A DNA stretch of 64,000 nt from Stomoxys calcitrans (taxonomy: Eukaryota; Arthropoda; Insecta; Diptera; Muscidae), in the NCBI RefSeq assembly GCF_963082655.1, contig NC_081556.1, positions 67,509,727-67,573,726 on the forward strand, in the 5' to 3' direction. Made by a program: the position numbers and the translations under genes. Positions 21,866 through 34,139 of the stretch are shown here, piece by piece (the stretch's first letter is position 1; each line of letters starts with the position of its first letter). The notes under the pieces are model-generated. The model was not told the DNA's origin and did not search any database. It worked only from the letters and a program-made list of their open reading frames with translations.

Positions 21866-22005
21866 AGGACGTATGCTCCGACCCTCTGATTCCTCCAGCC
21901 CCACCAACCTGCCGAGAAATTGAGACCGTTTTGGATGCACTCAAAAACGGCAAACCAGCCAGTCCTGACAACGTATCTGCCGCACTGTTGCGGTATGGAG
22001 CACAC
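21866..22005 (+). pseudogene. RTE-like reverse transcriptase, 5' fragment
   Basis: Translation gives CREIETVLDALKNGKPASPD, the conserved motif before the RT domain of RTE-type elements. It stops where the copia LTR begins at 22006 and resumes, after missing sequence, at 23966. A copia insertion split it. Confidence 0.7.
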
Positions 22006-22230
22006 TGTTAGAATATTCTCCAACTTGTTATAGAATCACTTTATAAAATAGAAATCCTTTTGCAGTCACACTATCTATGAAATTGTAATAGAATTTTGTT
22101 ATACTTATTTTCTTTCCATTTTGTTGTCTGATTTCTCATTTTAAACATTCAAATATAATTTTCCTGCTTCATAACATTCATTAACTGCACTGCTTTTTTA
22201 TTAACCCGAAAGGATAATAATAGATTTCCA
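22006..22230 (+). repeat. copia-type 5' long terminal repeat
   Basis: A 225-bp segment beginning TGTTAGAATATTCTCC and ending TTTCCA (TG...CA), directly followed by a primer binding site. No second LTR copy exists within the window, so the downstream end has been lost. The LTR boundaries come from the TG/CA rule and the primer site. Confidence 0.7.
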
Positions 22231-22231
22231 A

Positions 22232-22246
22232 TAGGTTATGAGCCCA
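22232..22246 (+). other. Primer binding site, initiator tRNA-Met anticodon region
   Basis: TAGGTTATGAGCCCA is complementary, with one or two changes, to the anticodon stem-loop of tRNA-iMet. That is the internal priming site used by copia, which is primed by a tRNA half-molecule. Confidence 0.65.
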
Positions 22247-22307
22247 GTGCAGCGAGAGAATTTGTGATAATCGTGAACTGCAAAGAAAATTGTGTTAAAA
22301 ATGTGAG

Positions 22308-23965
22308 ATGACAAATTCTGTATCAAAAAATTAAATGGAGAGGATAATCAAATATTGAAATGTAAATTGGAGCTTTTGCTTATGAAAGAGGATTTGTGGG
22401 ATATAATAACATGTGAAAACCTGGACAATTTACCAGCATCGTGGATATCAAAGGATGGTAAAGCTAGAGCTAGACTGCAAGGCAGTACTGGGAAACATTG
22501 AGGAAAGTCCATGAGAAATCAACACTATCAAACAAGGTTATGTTGTTGAAGAAGTTATGCCGAATGCAGTTAAAACCTGGACAGGATTTGGAATTTCACA
22601 TTTCTAAAATGCTGGATACTGTGGATAGATTAAATGGTTTAGGAGAATCATTGACAAATCATCTTCAGGTAGCATTTTTACTTGGTAGCTTGCCGGATGA
22701 AGATAACTCGATAATTACTGCGATGGAAGTCCATTCGGATGCAGATATGACATAAGAGCTCATCAAAGAAAGACTAATTCACGAATTCAAGTGCAAACAG
22801 AAGGCTCATCAAGAATCTAGTTTGTCGAATCTAGCACTGAAATCAGAGATGACAACAACGTTGAAATGTTTCAATTGCGGTAAGACAGGTCATTTTAAAC
22901 GGGACTGCAAAACCAAAAGGCAAGTCAATACAAAGCAAAGTCCATACAATCCAAAGGAGACATCACAGGATTCAAACTCGAATGAATTTTGCAAAAACTC
23001 GAGTCAAAAATTATGTAATGATTCTTGGTATATAGACTCAGAAGCAAGTTGACATATGAGCTGGAATTTTGAAAAATTCGATGATAGCACCAACGGGGAT
23101 ATTTATTTGGCAAATGGTAAGAAAATCAAGGCTAAAGGTTCAGGTGAAGGATTTTTTTTTTGCTATGGTAATAAATTGACCATCAAAAATGTACTGTATG
23201 TTCCGGATCTAGAGGGTATTTTGATATAAGTTTCCAAATTAACTTAGGAGCGACATTTAAAGCAAATAAATTTGAAATTTTTAATGACAAAAGAATTCTA
23301 GTAACTGCGAATCTTGTGAATAACTTATGCGTACTGGAACAACATGCAAATTTTGCAACCAGCAAAGCAGTTGAATTAATTTATACATTTCATGGAGGAT
23401 TTGGTTATCGTGACGTTAATGCCTTGAAGTTTGCCACTAAAGAAAATTTGATTGGAAATGTCAAATTGAAACCCTTTAATTGTTCAGATAAGTGAAAATC
23501 GTGTTTAAAGGGAAAAATGTCGAAACAGGAATTTCCCAAAACTACTCAAAACAGATCGAATGAGATTTTGGACCTAGTTCATGCAGATTTGTGCGGACCT
23601 ATGCAAGAAATCACACCAAGTGGAAACAAATATATTCTCACTATGATTGATGATCAAACATGGTACTGTATGGTGTTTCTTTTAGCAAGTAAAGATCAAA
23701 CATTTGAGAATTTCAAAGAATTCGTGGAACATACTGAACATTTTTTCGGAAAGCGGATTGAGATTCTAAGAACTGACAGAGAACTGATGGAGAATTTAAA
23801 AGTAGAGCATTCGATCAGTACATGAAGAGCAAAGGTATATTTCACCAATTTACAGCCTCTTACACACCGGATCAAAATGTTGTTCCGGAGCGAAAGAACA
23901 GGATTTTGGTTGAAATGGCTCGGATTGTGCTCATGTATGTGGGACTACGGGTAAAGTACTGGGCT
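22308..23965 (+). pseudogene. copia gag-pol fragment, broken
   Basis: The gag part includes a UBN2-like KLNGEDNQILKCKLELLL segment and a zinc knuckle CFNCGKTGHFKRDC (22866-22907). The protease site reads WYIDSEAS followed by a stop, where copia has DSGAS. The integrase part has LDLVHADLCGP, then RTDRE and NVVPERKNR, matching the D-D-E core. Several stops and frameshifts interrupt it (for example after QGSTGKH and after ADMT). The RT and RNase H regions and the 3' LTR are absent. Not functional. Confidence 0.85.
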
Positions 23966-24710
23966 GAAGGAACAGGCGGGTTTCAGGCCAGGACGTTCTT
24001 GCACCGGCCTCATCAATGTCTTGTATATAATCATTTGCCAGTTTGCAGAACTCAATATACACCCACACTTTTAATTCATCGACTTTGAGCGTGCTTTTGA
24101 CACAGTTTCGCGAAGCTCTATGTGGAGCACGCTGTTAAATAAGGCCATCCCAGAACAGGTTATCTCGATAATTAGGGAGCTGTATAGGAATCCTGAAGTT
24201 TCCGTCCGTTTCAATGGAAAAGAGAGCCGTGCTTTCGCAATCGATACAGGAGTGAAGCAGGGGTGCATTCTATCACCGACGCTCTTTTTAATATAATTCG
24301 ATTCCATCTTAGAGTCGAACCCTATGGAATTCGCTGGGGTATAAACGATTTCCTCGCTTTTCCTATCTTGGTAGCAAAATTACTAACCACGGAAGATCAG
24401 AAGCGGACATCCGCGAAAGTATCAACAAGGCGGAGAGTGCCTTTTTAAAACTCAATAAAGTTTGGAAATACAGTGACATCTCATATAATACAAAAGTCAG
24501 AATCTTCAACAGTAGTGTGGAAACTATTTTATTATATGGGTTTACAACTTGGAATCGCTGCCTACGACAAATACTTCAAATCTTCTGGCCAAACCGTATT
24601 TCAAATGACGAATTGTAAATAAGAACAAAAATATGGATCCGCTGAACAAAAGGAGATTTGGAATCAATCCATATATCGTGGAATAACGTCAAGGCTTTGG
24701 CCAACAAAAT
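23966..24710 (+). pseudogene. RTE-like reverse transcriptase, 3' fragment
   Basis: Shifted frames give AGF-ARTFL (from AGFRPGRSC-like sequence), FIDFERAFDTVSRSS, DTGVKQGCILSPTLF, then LGSKITNHGRSEADIRES and a SSVETILLYG motif. The FADD-type region appears to be deleted between CILSPTLF and the LGSKIT block. Together with 21866-22005 this is one RTE-type element interrupted by copia. Confidence 0.75.
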
Positions 24711-25132
24711 AGAATTAGATGAAGAGAGATTTTTGATGCCCTATGTTCACACCGTAAAAAAAGAACAGATATATATATACAGATTTTTCCGGTTGTTTTT
24801 AGGGTCCATATTGATGTGAAATTTGAACGAGTTTTCTCATATATTGCAACTAGCCATGTATTTAAAAGCCGGTAGCATTTCAAAGTTGTCCTCTGTTCGA
24901 ATGAATAGATTTAAAACTAAAAAAATGCAACCCAATTTCTTGTCCAATTTTGATACATTTCATATATTTTAGGGTATTTTTACTTAATTTAATTTTCTTA
25001 ATAAAATTTCTTTCGTATTTTTAAAGCTTTTACTGCGAAAAATTGTTGTTTTAGCCCGGCCTGCGGAGTCGGAGTCGAGTAAATTCTAAAAACTTAAAAA
25101 AAAATAAAATAAAATACTGTTATTATACCCTC
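24711..25132. other. AT-rich sequence, nothing recognised
   Basis: A GGAGTCGGAGTCGAG stretch at about 25065 is a short remnant of a GGAGTC microsatellite. No genes seen. Confidence 0.4.
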
Positions 25133-26454
25133 CACCATAAGATGGGGGGTATACTAATTTCGTCATTCTGTTTGTAACTACTCGAAATATTCGTCTGAGA
25201 CCCCATAAAGTATATATATTCTTGATCGTCGTGAAATTTTATGTCGATCTAGCCATGTCCGTCCGTCCGTCCGTCCGTCTGTCTGTCGAAAGCACGCTAA
25301 CTTCCGAAGGAGTAAAGCTAGGCGCTTGAAATTTTGCACAAATACTTCTTATTAGTGTAGGTCGGTTGGTATTGTAAATGGGCCATATCGGTCCATTTTT
25401 TGATATAGCTGCCATATAAACCGATCTTGGGTCTTGACTTCTTGAGCCTCTAGAGCGCGCAATTCTTATCCGATTGGGATGAAATTTTGCACGACGTGTT
25501 TTGTTATGACATCCAACAACTGTGATAAGTATGGTTCAAATCGGTCCATAACCTGATATAGCTGTCATATAAACCGATCTTGGGTCTTGACTTCTTGAGC
25601 CTCTAGAGTGCGCAATTCTTATCCGATTGGAATGAAATTTTGCACGACGTGTTTTGTTATGACATCCAACAACTGTGCCAAGTATGGTTCAAATCGGTTC
25701 ATAACCTGATACAGCTGCCATATAAACCGATCTTGGGTCTTGACTTCTTGAGCCTCTAGAGTGCGCAATTCTTATCCGATTGAAATGAAATTTTGCACGA
25801 CGTGTTTTGTTACGATATCCAACAACTGTGCCAAGTATGGTTCAAATCGGTTCATAACCTGATATAGCTGTCATATAAACCGATCTTGGGTCTTGACTTC
25901 TTGAGCCTCTAGAGGGCGCAATTCTTATCCAATTTGAATGAATTTTGGCACGTAGTATTTTGTTATGATATCCAACAACTATGTCAAATATGGTTCAAAT
26001 CGGTTCATAACCTGATATAGCTGCCATATAAACCGATCTGGGATCTTGACTTCTTGAGCCTCTAGAGGTCGCAATTATTATCCGATTTGCCTGAAATTTT
26101 GTACGACGGATTCTCTCATGACCATTAACATACGTGTTTATTATGGTCTGAATCGGTTTATAGCCTGATATAGCTCCCATATAAATCGATCTCTCTATTT
26201 TACTTCTTGAGCCCACAAAAGGCGCAATTCTTATTCGAATTGGCTGACATTTTACACAGGTCTCCAACATATAATTTAATTGTGGTCCAAACCGGACCAT
26301 ATCTTAATATCGCTCTAATAGCAGAGCAAATCTTCTCTTATATCCTTTTTTGCCTAAGAAAAGATGCCGGGAAAAGAACTCGACATATGCGATCCATGGT
26401 GGAGGGTATATAAGATTCGGCCCGGCCGAACTTAGCACGCTTTTACTTGTTTTT
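25133..26454 (+). mobile_element. INE-1/DINE-like element, family A, near-complete copy
   Basis: This copy reads in sense on the plus strand. It has TTATACCCTCCACC, then a self-complementary GATGGGGGGTATAC, then TAAAGTATATATATTCTTGA and GTCGATCTAGCCATGTCCGT, a pattern shared with the conserved leader of INE-1. A GTCC/GTCT microsatellite (25259-25287) follows, then core units and the hairpin TTCGGCCCGGCCGAA (26416-26430) plus a TTTTACTTGTTTTT tail. The TCTTGACTTCTTGAGCC anchor recurs every 153 bp at 25432, 25585, 25738, 25891 and 26044. Non-coding. Confidence 0.75.
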
Positions 26455-26611
26455 ATACTAGACTATTCTATTAATTGTTTTTTTTTTTTTAATTCAATAT
26501 GGAGGTGTTTTGTTTTTTTTATTAAATTGATATCGTATATGAAAATCGTTTATTGTTTCTCATATGGATATATCATATCTTGAAAATGCATATTTATGAA
26601 AGAATTAAATA

Positions 26612-27316
26612 AAACGAGTAAAAGCGTGCTTACTTCGGCCGGGCCGAATCTAAAATACCCTCCACCATGGAAGGCATTTGTCAAGTTCTTTGCGCGGTAT
26701 CTCTTTTTAGACAAGCAAAGGATAATATAAGAACTGCTTTGATATTGAAGCTACATCAGATTACAGACCGAATCAGATTGGAGACCATAGTAGAAGTCAC
26801 TGTGCAAAATTTCGCCCTATAGAAACTCAAGAAATAAATTCGGGAGGTCGCTTTATATGGGAGCTATTCAGGCCATATAAACATGTCCATTTGAGAAGCC
26901 ACTGAACAAAATTTCAGCTAAATCGGAAAAGAATTACGCCTTCTAGAGGCTCAGGAAGTATAATCGGAAGATTGGTTTAAATGGGAACCGTATCAGGCTG
27001 TGAACCGAATTGGACCATACTTGGCATAGTTGTTGGAAGTCACAGCAAAACACCCTATGCACGATTTTAGCCCAATTGGATTGTAATTGTACCGTCTAGA
27101 AACTCAGGATACGATATCAGTTAAAATTGCTGTTGTATCAAAATATGAACCAGTATGGCCCGTTTACAATCCTAAAAGAACTACACTAATGGACAGACGG
27201 ACGGACATCGCTACATCGACTCAGAATGTCAAGACGATCGAGAATATTGTTACTTTATGGATCTCGGATCAATGTTTCGATCAGCATCAGTATACCCCCA
27301 TCCTATGGTGGAAGTA
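26612..27316 (-). mobile_element. INE-1/DINE-like family A element, diverged
   Basis: Left end AACGAGTAAAAGCGTGC with TTCGGCCGGGCCGAA (26634-26648); right end CATCCTATGGTGGAAG. The core is shortened. It lies 160 bp from the opposite-strand copy at 25133-26454, so the two hairpin ends face each other. Confidence 0.7.
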
Positions 27317-27948
27317 AATAAACATAAATATCCGGAGCTTGTGCTGAAAAACAGCAAGGGCTAGAATTATGTTCTTGGATTCAAATTAAAGAGCGCCTCG
27401 AAAAAATAAGGTTTGGTAACAAAAAAGATTTGGAAAACCGTACCGGAAGTGGAAGAAATGATACGTTTAGTACCACAATTGGTACTATCTGGTACTTTCT
27501 TTGTAAACTTTAACTTTAAGAGTTTTTGGAAATTTGTACATTAAGGTGCCAAAAAAAGTACCAAAAAGGTACGAAATGGGTGAACTTTGTACAGGGCGGA
27601 TGGATAGAGGTAGAATTAGAAATTTGACTTAAAGACATCTGGTGCAAAAGGATTATGGTGAAAGGAAAAAAAAATGGAAAAATAGTAGTGGTAACGGAAG
27701 AAAATGAACATTTAGTATCCCAATTGGTATCATTTGGTTTTTTCTTTACAGATGGAGCTAGAGGTAATAATAAATAATCTATTCAAAATTCATACATTTT
27801 GGTAAAATAATTGCAATTTTTTGGTACTTTCTGTACAGATAGAGCTAGAGGGTTGGAAATTGGCATGTAGGTACAACTAGGAAAAAAAAGATGGATGTAT
27901 TACTTAGTGCATTTGTTTATATAAGGGTAAAGGTGATTTTTTTATATA
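27317..27948. repeat. Degenerate repeats with GGTACTTTCT motifs
   Basis: Three decayed blocks share GTACC-AATTGGTAC and TTTCTTTACAGATGGAGC-like sequence (near 27474, 27715 and 27820). The origin is unknown and no open frame is credible. Confidence 0.4.
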
Positions 27949-27952
27949 AGGG

Positions 27953-28555
27953 TAAGGGTGATTTTTAGATACTATCTTTTTGGCAACACTTGTTTAAACT
28001 GCTTACGCTGTCAAACATCTTCAGTTTGGTTTATAATTTAACCATGAATTGTCTTACAAACGAACAACGCTTGCACATTATTGAATTTTATTATTATAAT
28101 GCGTGCTTTTTTAAGAAAGTTCATCGCGCGTATTCAGCGACGAAAGTCATTTGTGGCTCAATGGGTACGTAAATAAGCAGAATTGTCGATTTTGTACTCA
28201 AGCTCAGCTAGAAGCATTGCAAGAGCCTTACAGCACGCGTAACAATGGGGCTATGTTAAAGCTCATCTTTATGCAGGCAAGACCGCTTCAATAGACGCAT
28301 TGGAAGACAACAAAGAAGCATTTATTCGTGAGATACCGGCCGAAATGTTGGAAAGAGTATGCCAAAATTGGACTAAACGAATGAACCATTTGTGGCGCAG
28401 TCACGGTCAACATTTGCATGAAATAATCTTCAAACATTAATTTATATGGACCGTGCTATTGATTCAAATTAAGATCTCATGCTTTTTTCTTAATTTTGTG
28501 TGTTTTTTTTCTGAAAAACTTTCCTATACTCCTTAAAAATCACCCTTTAGAAGAA
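27953..28555 (+). pseudogene. rosa-like transposon with internal deletion
   Basis: The ends AAGGGTGATTTTTAGA and TTAAAAATCACCCTT match the terminal inverted repeats of rosa-like elements here. The N-terminus reads MNCLTNEQRLHIIEFYYYNA (from 28044) and the C-terminus KTASIDALEDNKEAF, MLERVCQNWTKRMNHLWRSH (28275-28430). The central catalytic region is deleted. It is a diverged subfamily compared with the copy at 43146-44452 and closer to the fragment at 49815-50035. Confidence 0.85.
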
Positions 28556-29787
28556 AATTAAAAAAATAAACAAACTGTATTTATCACTTCTTCTTCATCA
28601 TCATCAAAATTTGGCAGATTTTTGTATTCAAAACACCAAACAAACATGTATTAGTTGAAATTGCAGAGGGATATGTTTGCTAAAACAGCAGCCCTATATT
28701 TGCTAAAGCAGCAATAATATTTGCTTTCCATTTTCTCGTTGAGTGTAAAATCGAATTCCAACCAATGGTTTTGCCGGATGTACCAAGAGTAGAACAATCT
28801 ACAAAGTCCAACAACGCCATCACTGTTCTCGAAATTAATTTCTTGCGAGTAAGAACGTAATGGTGAATATAAAATTGTTAGCTGGCATCTCTTGGACCTC
28901 TACTAGACTCTATGTTGCCCATATTATTAGCCTTGATACCAGTTAACCATTTCTTAATACAAACTTAGGTTTTTTATCTACGGACACACTTAAGGTTAGA
29001 ATAGGGGAAGACTTGGCAATGTTGGACAATTTTTCATGTCCAGTAAAAACCAACGTATTCAGATTATACTGAAGTAGCGACACACGCAACAGTCAATTTC
29101 TCTTGGGCCATTTATTTGAGCACTACAAAATGGTCTAGACATTTGAATACACGTACGTTTCACTCACTTCCAATCACTTTTACAGGGAGCCAGAAAATGT
29201 TTCTTCGAAAATTCCAAACCTTCTCAAGAATGGCTATCCCACTTCCATCAGATTTAGTTTGTACTTCAAAGGAGTCATTATTGAACGTTTTTAACTATAA
29301 ATTTACTTATTTCGATGTTTAATATTCTTCTATTTGTATGCAAGGGGAACAGAAGTTTGTTCCTGATAAGTACAACGATCGACTCATTCAATCAATGTTT
29401 GTTGTGATCAAAGTACAGGACGCCATTATCATCTGATCGAATTAAGCGATGTAGATACGTCCCTGCATATACACAACAACATATACAAAGGCTTAAATTT
29501 GACCAATTAAATAGGATATTGATTTTAAAACACCCAAACACACAAACTATGTTTTGAAAAATGTTGATAATTTTTTACACAGAAATTAAAATTTTCTCTT
29601 AATCAAGACCAGTGGCTGGTTAAAATTCAAGCATTCAATAAATGATTGGATAAATAAGACTTATAATTATTGATCTATATAACATTTTGGAGACTTTGAC
29701 TTTGGGTGACTGTGAGCAGGAGATTTTAACTCAAATATTCTCGCCAATCAATCGTTTGTGACTGACATATTATTACTCGGCTTTAAG
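28556..29787. other. AT-rich sequence with a short GCAG-repeat relic
   Basis: The interval 28675-28745 carries TTTGCTAAAACAGCAG twice in decayed form and ends GTTGAGTGT, like the edge of the repeat at 3040-3720. The rest has no recognised features; the frame at 29116-29322 lacks any known domain. Confidence 0.4.
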
Positions 29788-30258
29788 GCTCCAATACACG
29801 GCATGTAGTTGTCTTATGACATGTCAAGCTTACCACATGTAGAGTTGTATATGTCGTGTTATACAAACGAAACTAACACATGAAAATCACTTTTCAAAAT
29901 AATACATGTAATTTTTTTTTGATTAGAGCGTGTTCTATGCCTGCTGACAAAAACATAAAGAAATCAGCTGTTTTTGTTGTCAGTGAAAGAAGAAAGAAAA
30001 TGAAAGCAACCCCAAATAAAATTATTTTCACAAATTTGTAATAAACCAGCTTTCTCACAACTTTAACAATTTTTACGCATAAAAACGTCAGCTTGAATTT
30101 AAATTTTAGGTTATGTAATATGAAAATAACATACAGGAGTGATAGCAAAAATGATGAATCGTATGTAAATCGACAATTTTGGCAAACATTTTCAATTACA
30201 TGTGAATACAAAGTGGCATGTTATAAGACATCTACATGCCATATAATAGCGCTTTTAA
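29788..30258. mobile_element. Candidate TIR element (MITE)
   Basis: GGCATGTAGTTGTCTTATGA (from 29800) is matched in reverse complement by the segment ending at 30240, with ACATGT motifs further in on both sides (near 29836 and 30198). Weaker complementarity extends another ~12 bp outward. Target duplication unclear; no coding capacity. Confidence 0.55.
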
Positions 30259-30289
30259 TATTACCAATAGTACGAATCCTACACATTTC

Positions 30290-30627
30290 TCATCCACTAT
30301 AAACACGCTTCTTGATTTTTTTTGTGAATATTCTGTATAACATTCTGCTATACGACATTATTTTCTTGTCTATAAATTCAACGAAGGGTGCCTTGGAGAT
30401 GTTGAAATCCAAGCAACGGTTTTGATTGGTTTCGACTTGGTAAAATCCAGGCTTATCCTCGCCTTCCTTTATCTCAAATGTGGACACAAACCTCCCCGTG
30501 GTGTCACTTGGGTAGCTACCTTTAGTGAGTTTGTATTTGTATTTATTTTTATTGTGATGATACCCATACAAAAGACTAGGTCTTATATAAAGTATGGGTA
30601 AGGCAATCGTACAGTTTTGATTTGCAA
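30290..30627 (-). CDS. Unidentified coding stretch, possible terminal exon
   Basis: An open frame runs 113 codons from just after a TAA to a TGA at 30290. It starts without a convincing ATG, after a TTTTTACTTTATAACTAAG sequence that could be a splice acceptor (exon start 30627, phase 1). The protein has mixed hydrophilic composition with segments such as LTKGSYPSDTTGRFV, TFEIKEGEDKPGFYQVET and NQNRCLDFNISKAPFVEF, and a basic end FTKKIKKRVYSG. GC content exceeds that of its flanks. I do not recognise the family. It is read as a host-gene remnant or exon rather than a transposon because no transposase, RT or gag motif is present. Confidence 0.4.
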
Positions 30628-30721
30628 CTTAGTTATAAAGTAAAAATTAAGTGATATACCTTAATTTTAACAAATTGAAGGCAGCAATGAAAATTCAGAG
30701 ATCAAATTAATAAAGGAGAAA

Positions 30722-31079
30722 AAAACAAGTAAGAGCGTGCTAAGTTCGGCCGGGCCGAATCTTATATACCCTCCACCACTGATCGCATTTGTCGAGTTCT
30801 ATGCGCGGTATCTCTTTTTAGACAAAACATAGAATATTGAATAAGAACTCTTATGCTATTGGAGCTATATCAAGTTATAGTCCGATTCGGACCATAAATG
30901 AATGCTGAACATTGTAGAAGTCATTGCGTAATATTTCAGTTCATTCGGATAAGAAGCAAAATCGGGAGATAGGTTTATATGGGAGCTGTATCAAGCTATA
31001 GATCGATTCAGACCATATTAGACACGTATGTTGAAGGTCATGAGAGAAGCCGTTGTACATGTAAATTTCAGCCAAATCG
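30722..31079 (-). mobile_element. INE-1/DINE-like family A, 3' part
   Basis: The hairpin end (TTCGGCCGGGCCGAA at 30746-30760 and TATACCCTCCACCACTG) and about two core units are present. The copy ends abruptly at about 31079, where RTE-like endonuclease sequence begins. Confidence 0.7.
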
Positions 31080-33905
31080 GGAGATTTTAATACGAAAACG
31101 GATAAAGAAAATATCGGGATCGGAAAATTAGCCTTCACGAAAAACTTCCGATAATGAATTGAGGCTTAAAGACTTCGCCGCGGCAAAGAAGATGATAGTA
31201 AGCGGTGCTGCTTACTACCAACTAACACCGATACCAGTACAAGATACCAACGCCGAAGAATCCATACAACCATATGGCTGTCACACGATCAAAACACGAG
31301 AGGTGTCCGGTCATAACGCACAGGGAACATAACGCCCAAAAATGTTTTTGGTCCTTATGACCTACCCTGATGCGGTCATAGCCCCAAGGGGCATTCATCT
31401 TTTTCGGGTTTTAAGTCATCGATACTGTTTGGATATTATTTCATTGTGCAACAATTTCCAAATATTGTATTAAAAAAAATGACTTTTTATCGCGTTATAA
31501 CAAAACTTATTACTAGAAATACCGGTTCAATTTGCTTTCGAGTCTGGAAATATTTCTGCCTATTATAATATAATATTTCTGCCTATTATCAATCCAAATT
31601 TAAGCCTGAAGCGATTATGTAATTTGAAAATAATGCCGGAAGATGCTGAAACAGCAAATTGTTGTATATCACCGGTGAAGGGCAATTATATGCAAGAAAA
31701 TTTGTATATAAAGAAGACATTTATTATGAGTGCTATGTGGAATAGTGCAAAATTCGTGTTTTTTTTTAACAAAACGAAAGTGAAGCATATAAAATTTACA
31801 AAGAGAAAAAACAATATATTACAATAATGTGGATATTAAAGAGTAGAATAAGCGTGTAGAAATAGGGAGCACCGCATTTTAAATTGAACAAAAACTTTTC
31901 GCACGCTGTGTGTAGAAGTAACGCTTGTTAAAAAAAATTTCTCTTATCAACTTTTTAATTTCTGCATTGTTTCTATAATTTTAGTAATAAGCAACTGCTT
32001 ATGACCACAGGATTGAGCGACTGAAAACGGTGCAACAACAACAACAACAATATTACCTTATTGCAGCAAAGCTTCGCACTCGCCTAAGTGTGGCGAGAAA
32101 CGTACGATCTGACACAGCATAGAAGCTGGATAGTGAAAAGCTGCAAACACAACAAGTAGCTACGGCATACTCCACTCGGCTGGCCCAATTGCTTGAAGAA
32201 AGCACTCCCTGTCCCTATAGTATTGCAGTGCAATGGCAAACAATTGCCCATTCCAAGGAACCCACGGTACTACCAGGAATGCCAAAAGGCTACTTAAGCC
32301 AAGAATTCGGCATACAGGGCAACATTACAGTGAATAGCAACGCGCCAGGCCAGAGGTATCAGGAGAAAAGAAGAGAGGAGAAACGTTTGTTGAAGGAAAT
32401 GAAAAGACGTGAGTGTGGGCGAATCGAGATGTTTTGTAGCCAGAATTAAGTCCGAAAATTCCACATAAGATTTAAACATCAAACTGATGGCTTTGGTACA
32501 GGCACATCCTCCTGCAGAGACAAAGAGGGAAATCTGATAACTGATACAGAAAGTGTGCTGAGGATGTGGAAAGAACACTTTTCCCAGCTGCTGGTATCTG
32601 ATGATGGTTACCATGGGTATACCACAGAACCCTGATAATGCTATATAATGTGCACCACTTAGTCAGAACGAGGTCCACGTGCAATAACCCGACTGGAAAA
32701 TCATAAGGCACTAGGAACAGATGGGTTGCTGACTGAACTGTTTAAGATCGAAGGCGACAAGCTGATAAGGCGTATGCATCAGCTCGTCTGCGCATACCCG
32801 ATGTTTGGACAAAAGGGACAAGACGATATGTGTCAACTACAAATGAATCAGTCTTCTCCCCAACGCATACAAGATACTATCGAGCGTCTAAGGTCAACGA
32901 AATAATTGGGCCCTGTCAGTGTGTCTATAGACCTGGCAATAGACCTCATGTTTACACTGCGCCAAATGCTGGAAAACCCCGAGATGGAAAAATCAGCACC
33001 TACCATATTTTCGTTGACTACAAAGCCACCCCTATACGTTCAAAAGTATTTCAAGCCATGTCTTAGTTTGCTATCCCTGCAAAACTGATACCACTTTGCA
33101 AGATGGCGTTTACTGATACACGCTGCTAAGTTAAAATAGGAAAGAACCTCTCCGAACCCTTCAACACCAAACGAGGTTTCAGACATGAATCGTGTGATCT
33201 CTCTTATATCCTTCTGGAGAAGATTTTACGAGAAGCAGGTGTGAATAGGCATGACACACTACTTATATGAGAATATTTGCTACTCGCGTATGCCGACGTC
33301 ATCGATCGATGGGTCGGTCACCGGAAGAAGCAATTAAAGCCTTTGCAAGTATCGAAGGAGAATCAACGAACATAGGTTTGGCAGTAAACGGAGATAAGAC
33401 AAAGTGGATGATATTATCTCTCACAAAGCTCTATAAACCCGAGCAGATAACAAAAATGGAGAAAGTTTGGAACTAAAACAGATGCTACCTTGGATTAACC
33501 AAGCAGCTGAGGAGCAAAGCCACCTCTCGACAGACCAAAATAACAATATACAGGAAACTGATACTACCTGTGCTGTTGTATGGCTCCGAGGATGGGCACA
33601 TGCGACAGCAGATGACGCAGTACTTAGAGTGTTTGAGAGAAAAATCCCTCGTAAAATATATGGATCAGTTTGGGTTAATGGAGAATTTAGGCGTCGTATG
33701 AACCACGAGCTGTATGACGACGATAGCATAGTTGAACGCATCAAAATACAACGGTTGCGTTGGCTAGGTTACGGTGGTACACGCAAAACGAGGCAACCAA
33801 GAGCCCGATGGAAAGATCAAGTGGTGGGAAAGACCTCGCAGAGATTGGAGAGGGAGCGCACAAGGTCGAGACGCTTGGAACGCTATTCTACGTTCGGGTA
33901 ATGTA
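31080..33905 (+). pseudogene. RTE-like non-LTR retrotransposon, broken copy 1
   Basis: It starts in the endonuclease with GDFNTKTDKEN (31080), the catalytic Asp-Asn motif, and continues LRLKDFAAAKKMIVSG to about 31305. A 735-bp unrelated stretch (31306-32045) follows, and coding similarity resumes with IAAKLRTRLSVARNVRSD and KLQTQQVATAYSTRLAQLL. RT blocks survive in different frames; the active-site motif reads YADVID instead of YADDID (near 33288). The end carries RIKIQRLRWLGYGGT (33738-33780). Many stops and frameshifts make it inactive. Its relative on the other strand is at 35385-38345. Confidence 0.75.
31306..32045. other. Insertion or replacement inside the RTE-like copy
   Basis: The segment begins GTGTCCGGTCATAACGC and ends near GCTTATGACCACAGG, so GGTCATAA occurs inverted at both edges. 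It may be a TIR element, but the inverted match is only about 8 bp. A short CAA triplet run lies at 32033-32048. Around 40 codons of the RTE endonuclease are missing at this point. Confidence 0.3.
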
Positions 33906-34139
33906 ACAAATGTATGTCATAACAAATTTAAGTACGTAAATATAAATTCAAAGTACCTGGTGAGGAACAAATATTTTCGTTTCGTGACTATAGGAATTAA
34001 GATAACACTGTTTTGGAGGACAGATTTCTTCAAGTCAACTGGAAACGAATTTATGGTCTTAATATTGTTGATCAGCAGATTGTAATTATTTCTCTCAGAG
34101 AATATACTTTTCCGATATGATAAAATGGTTTCTATCATA

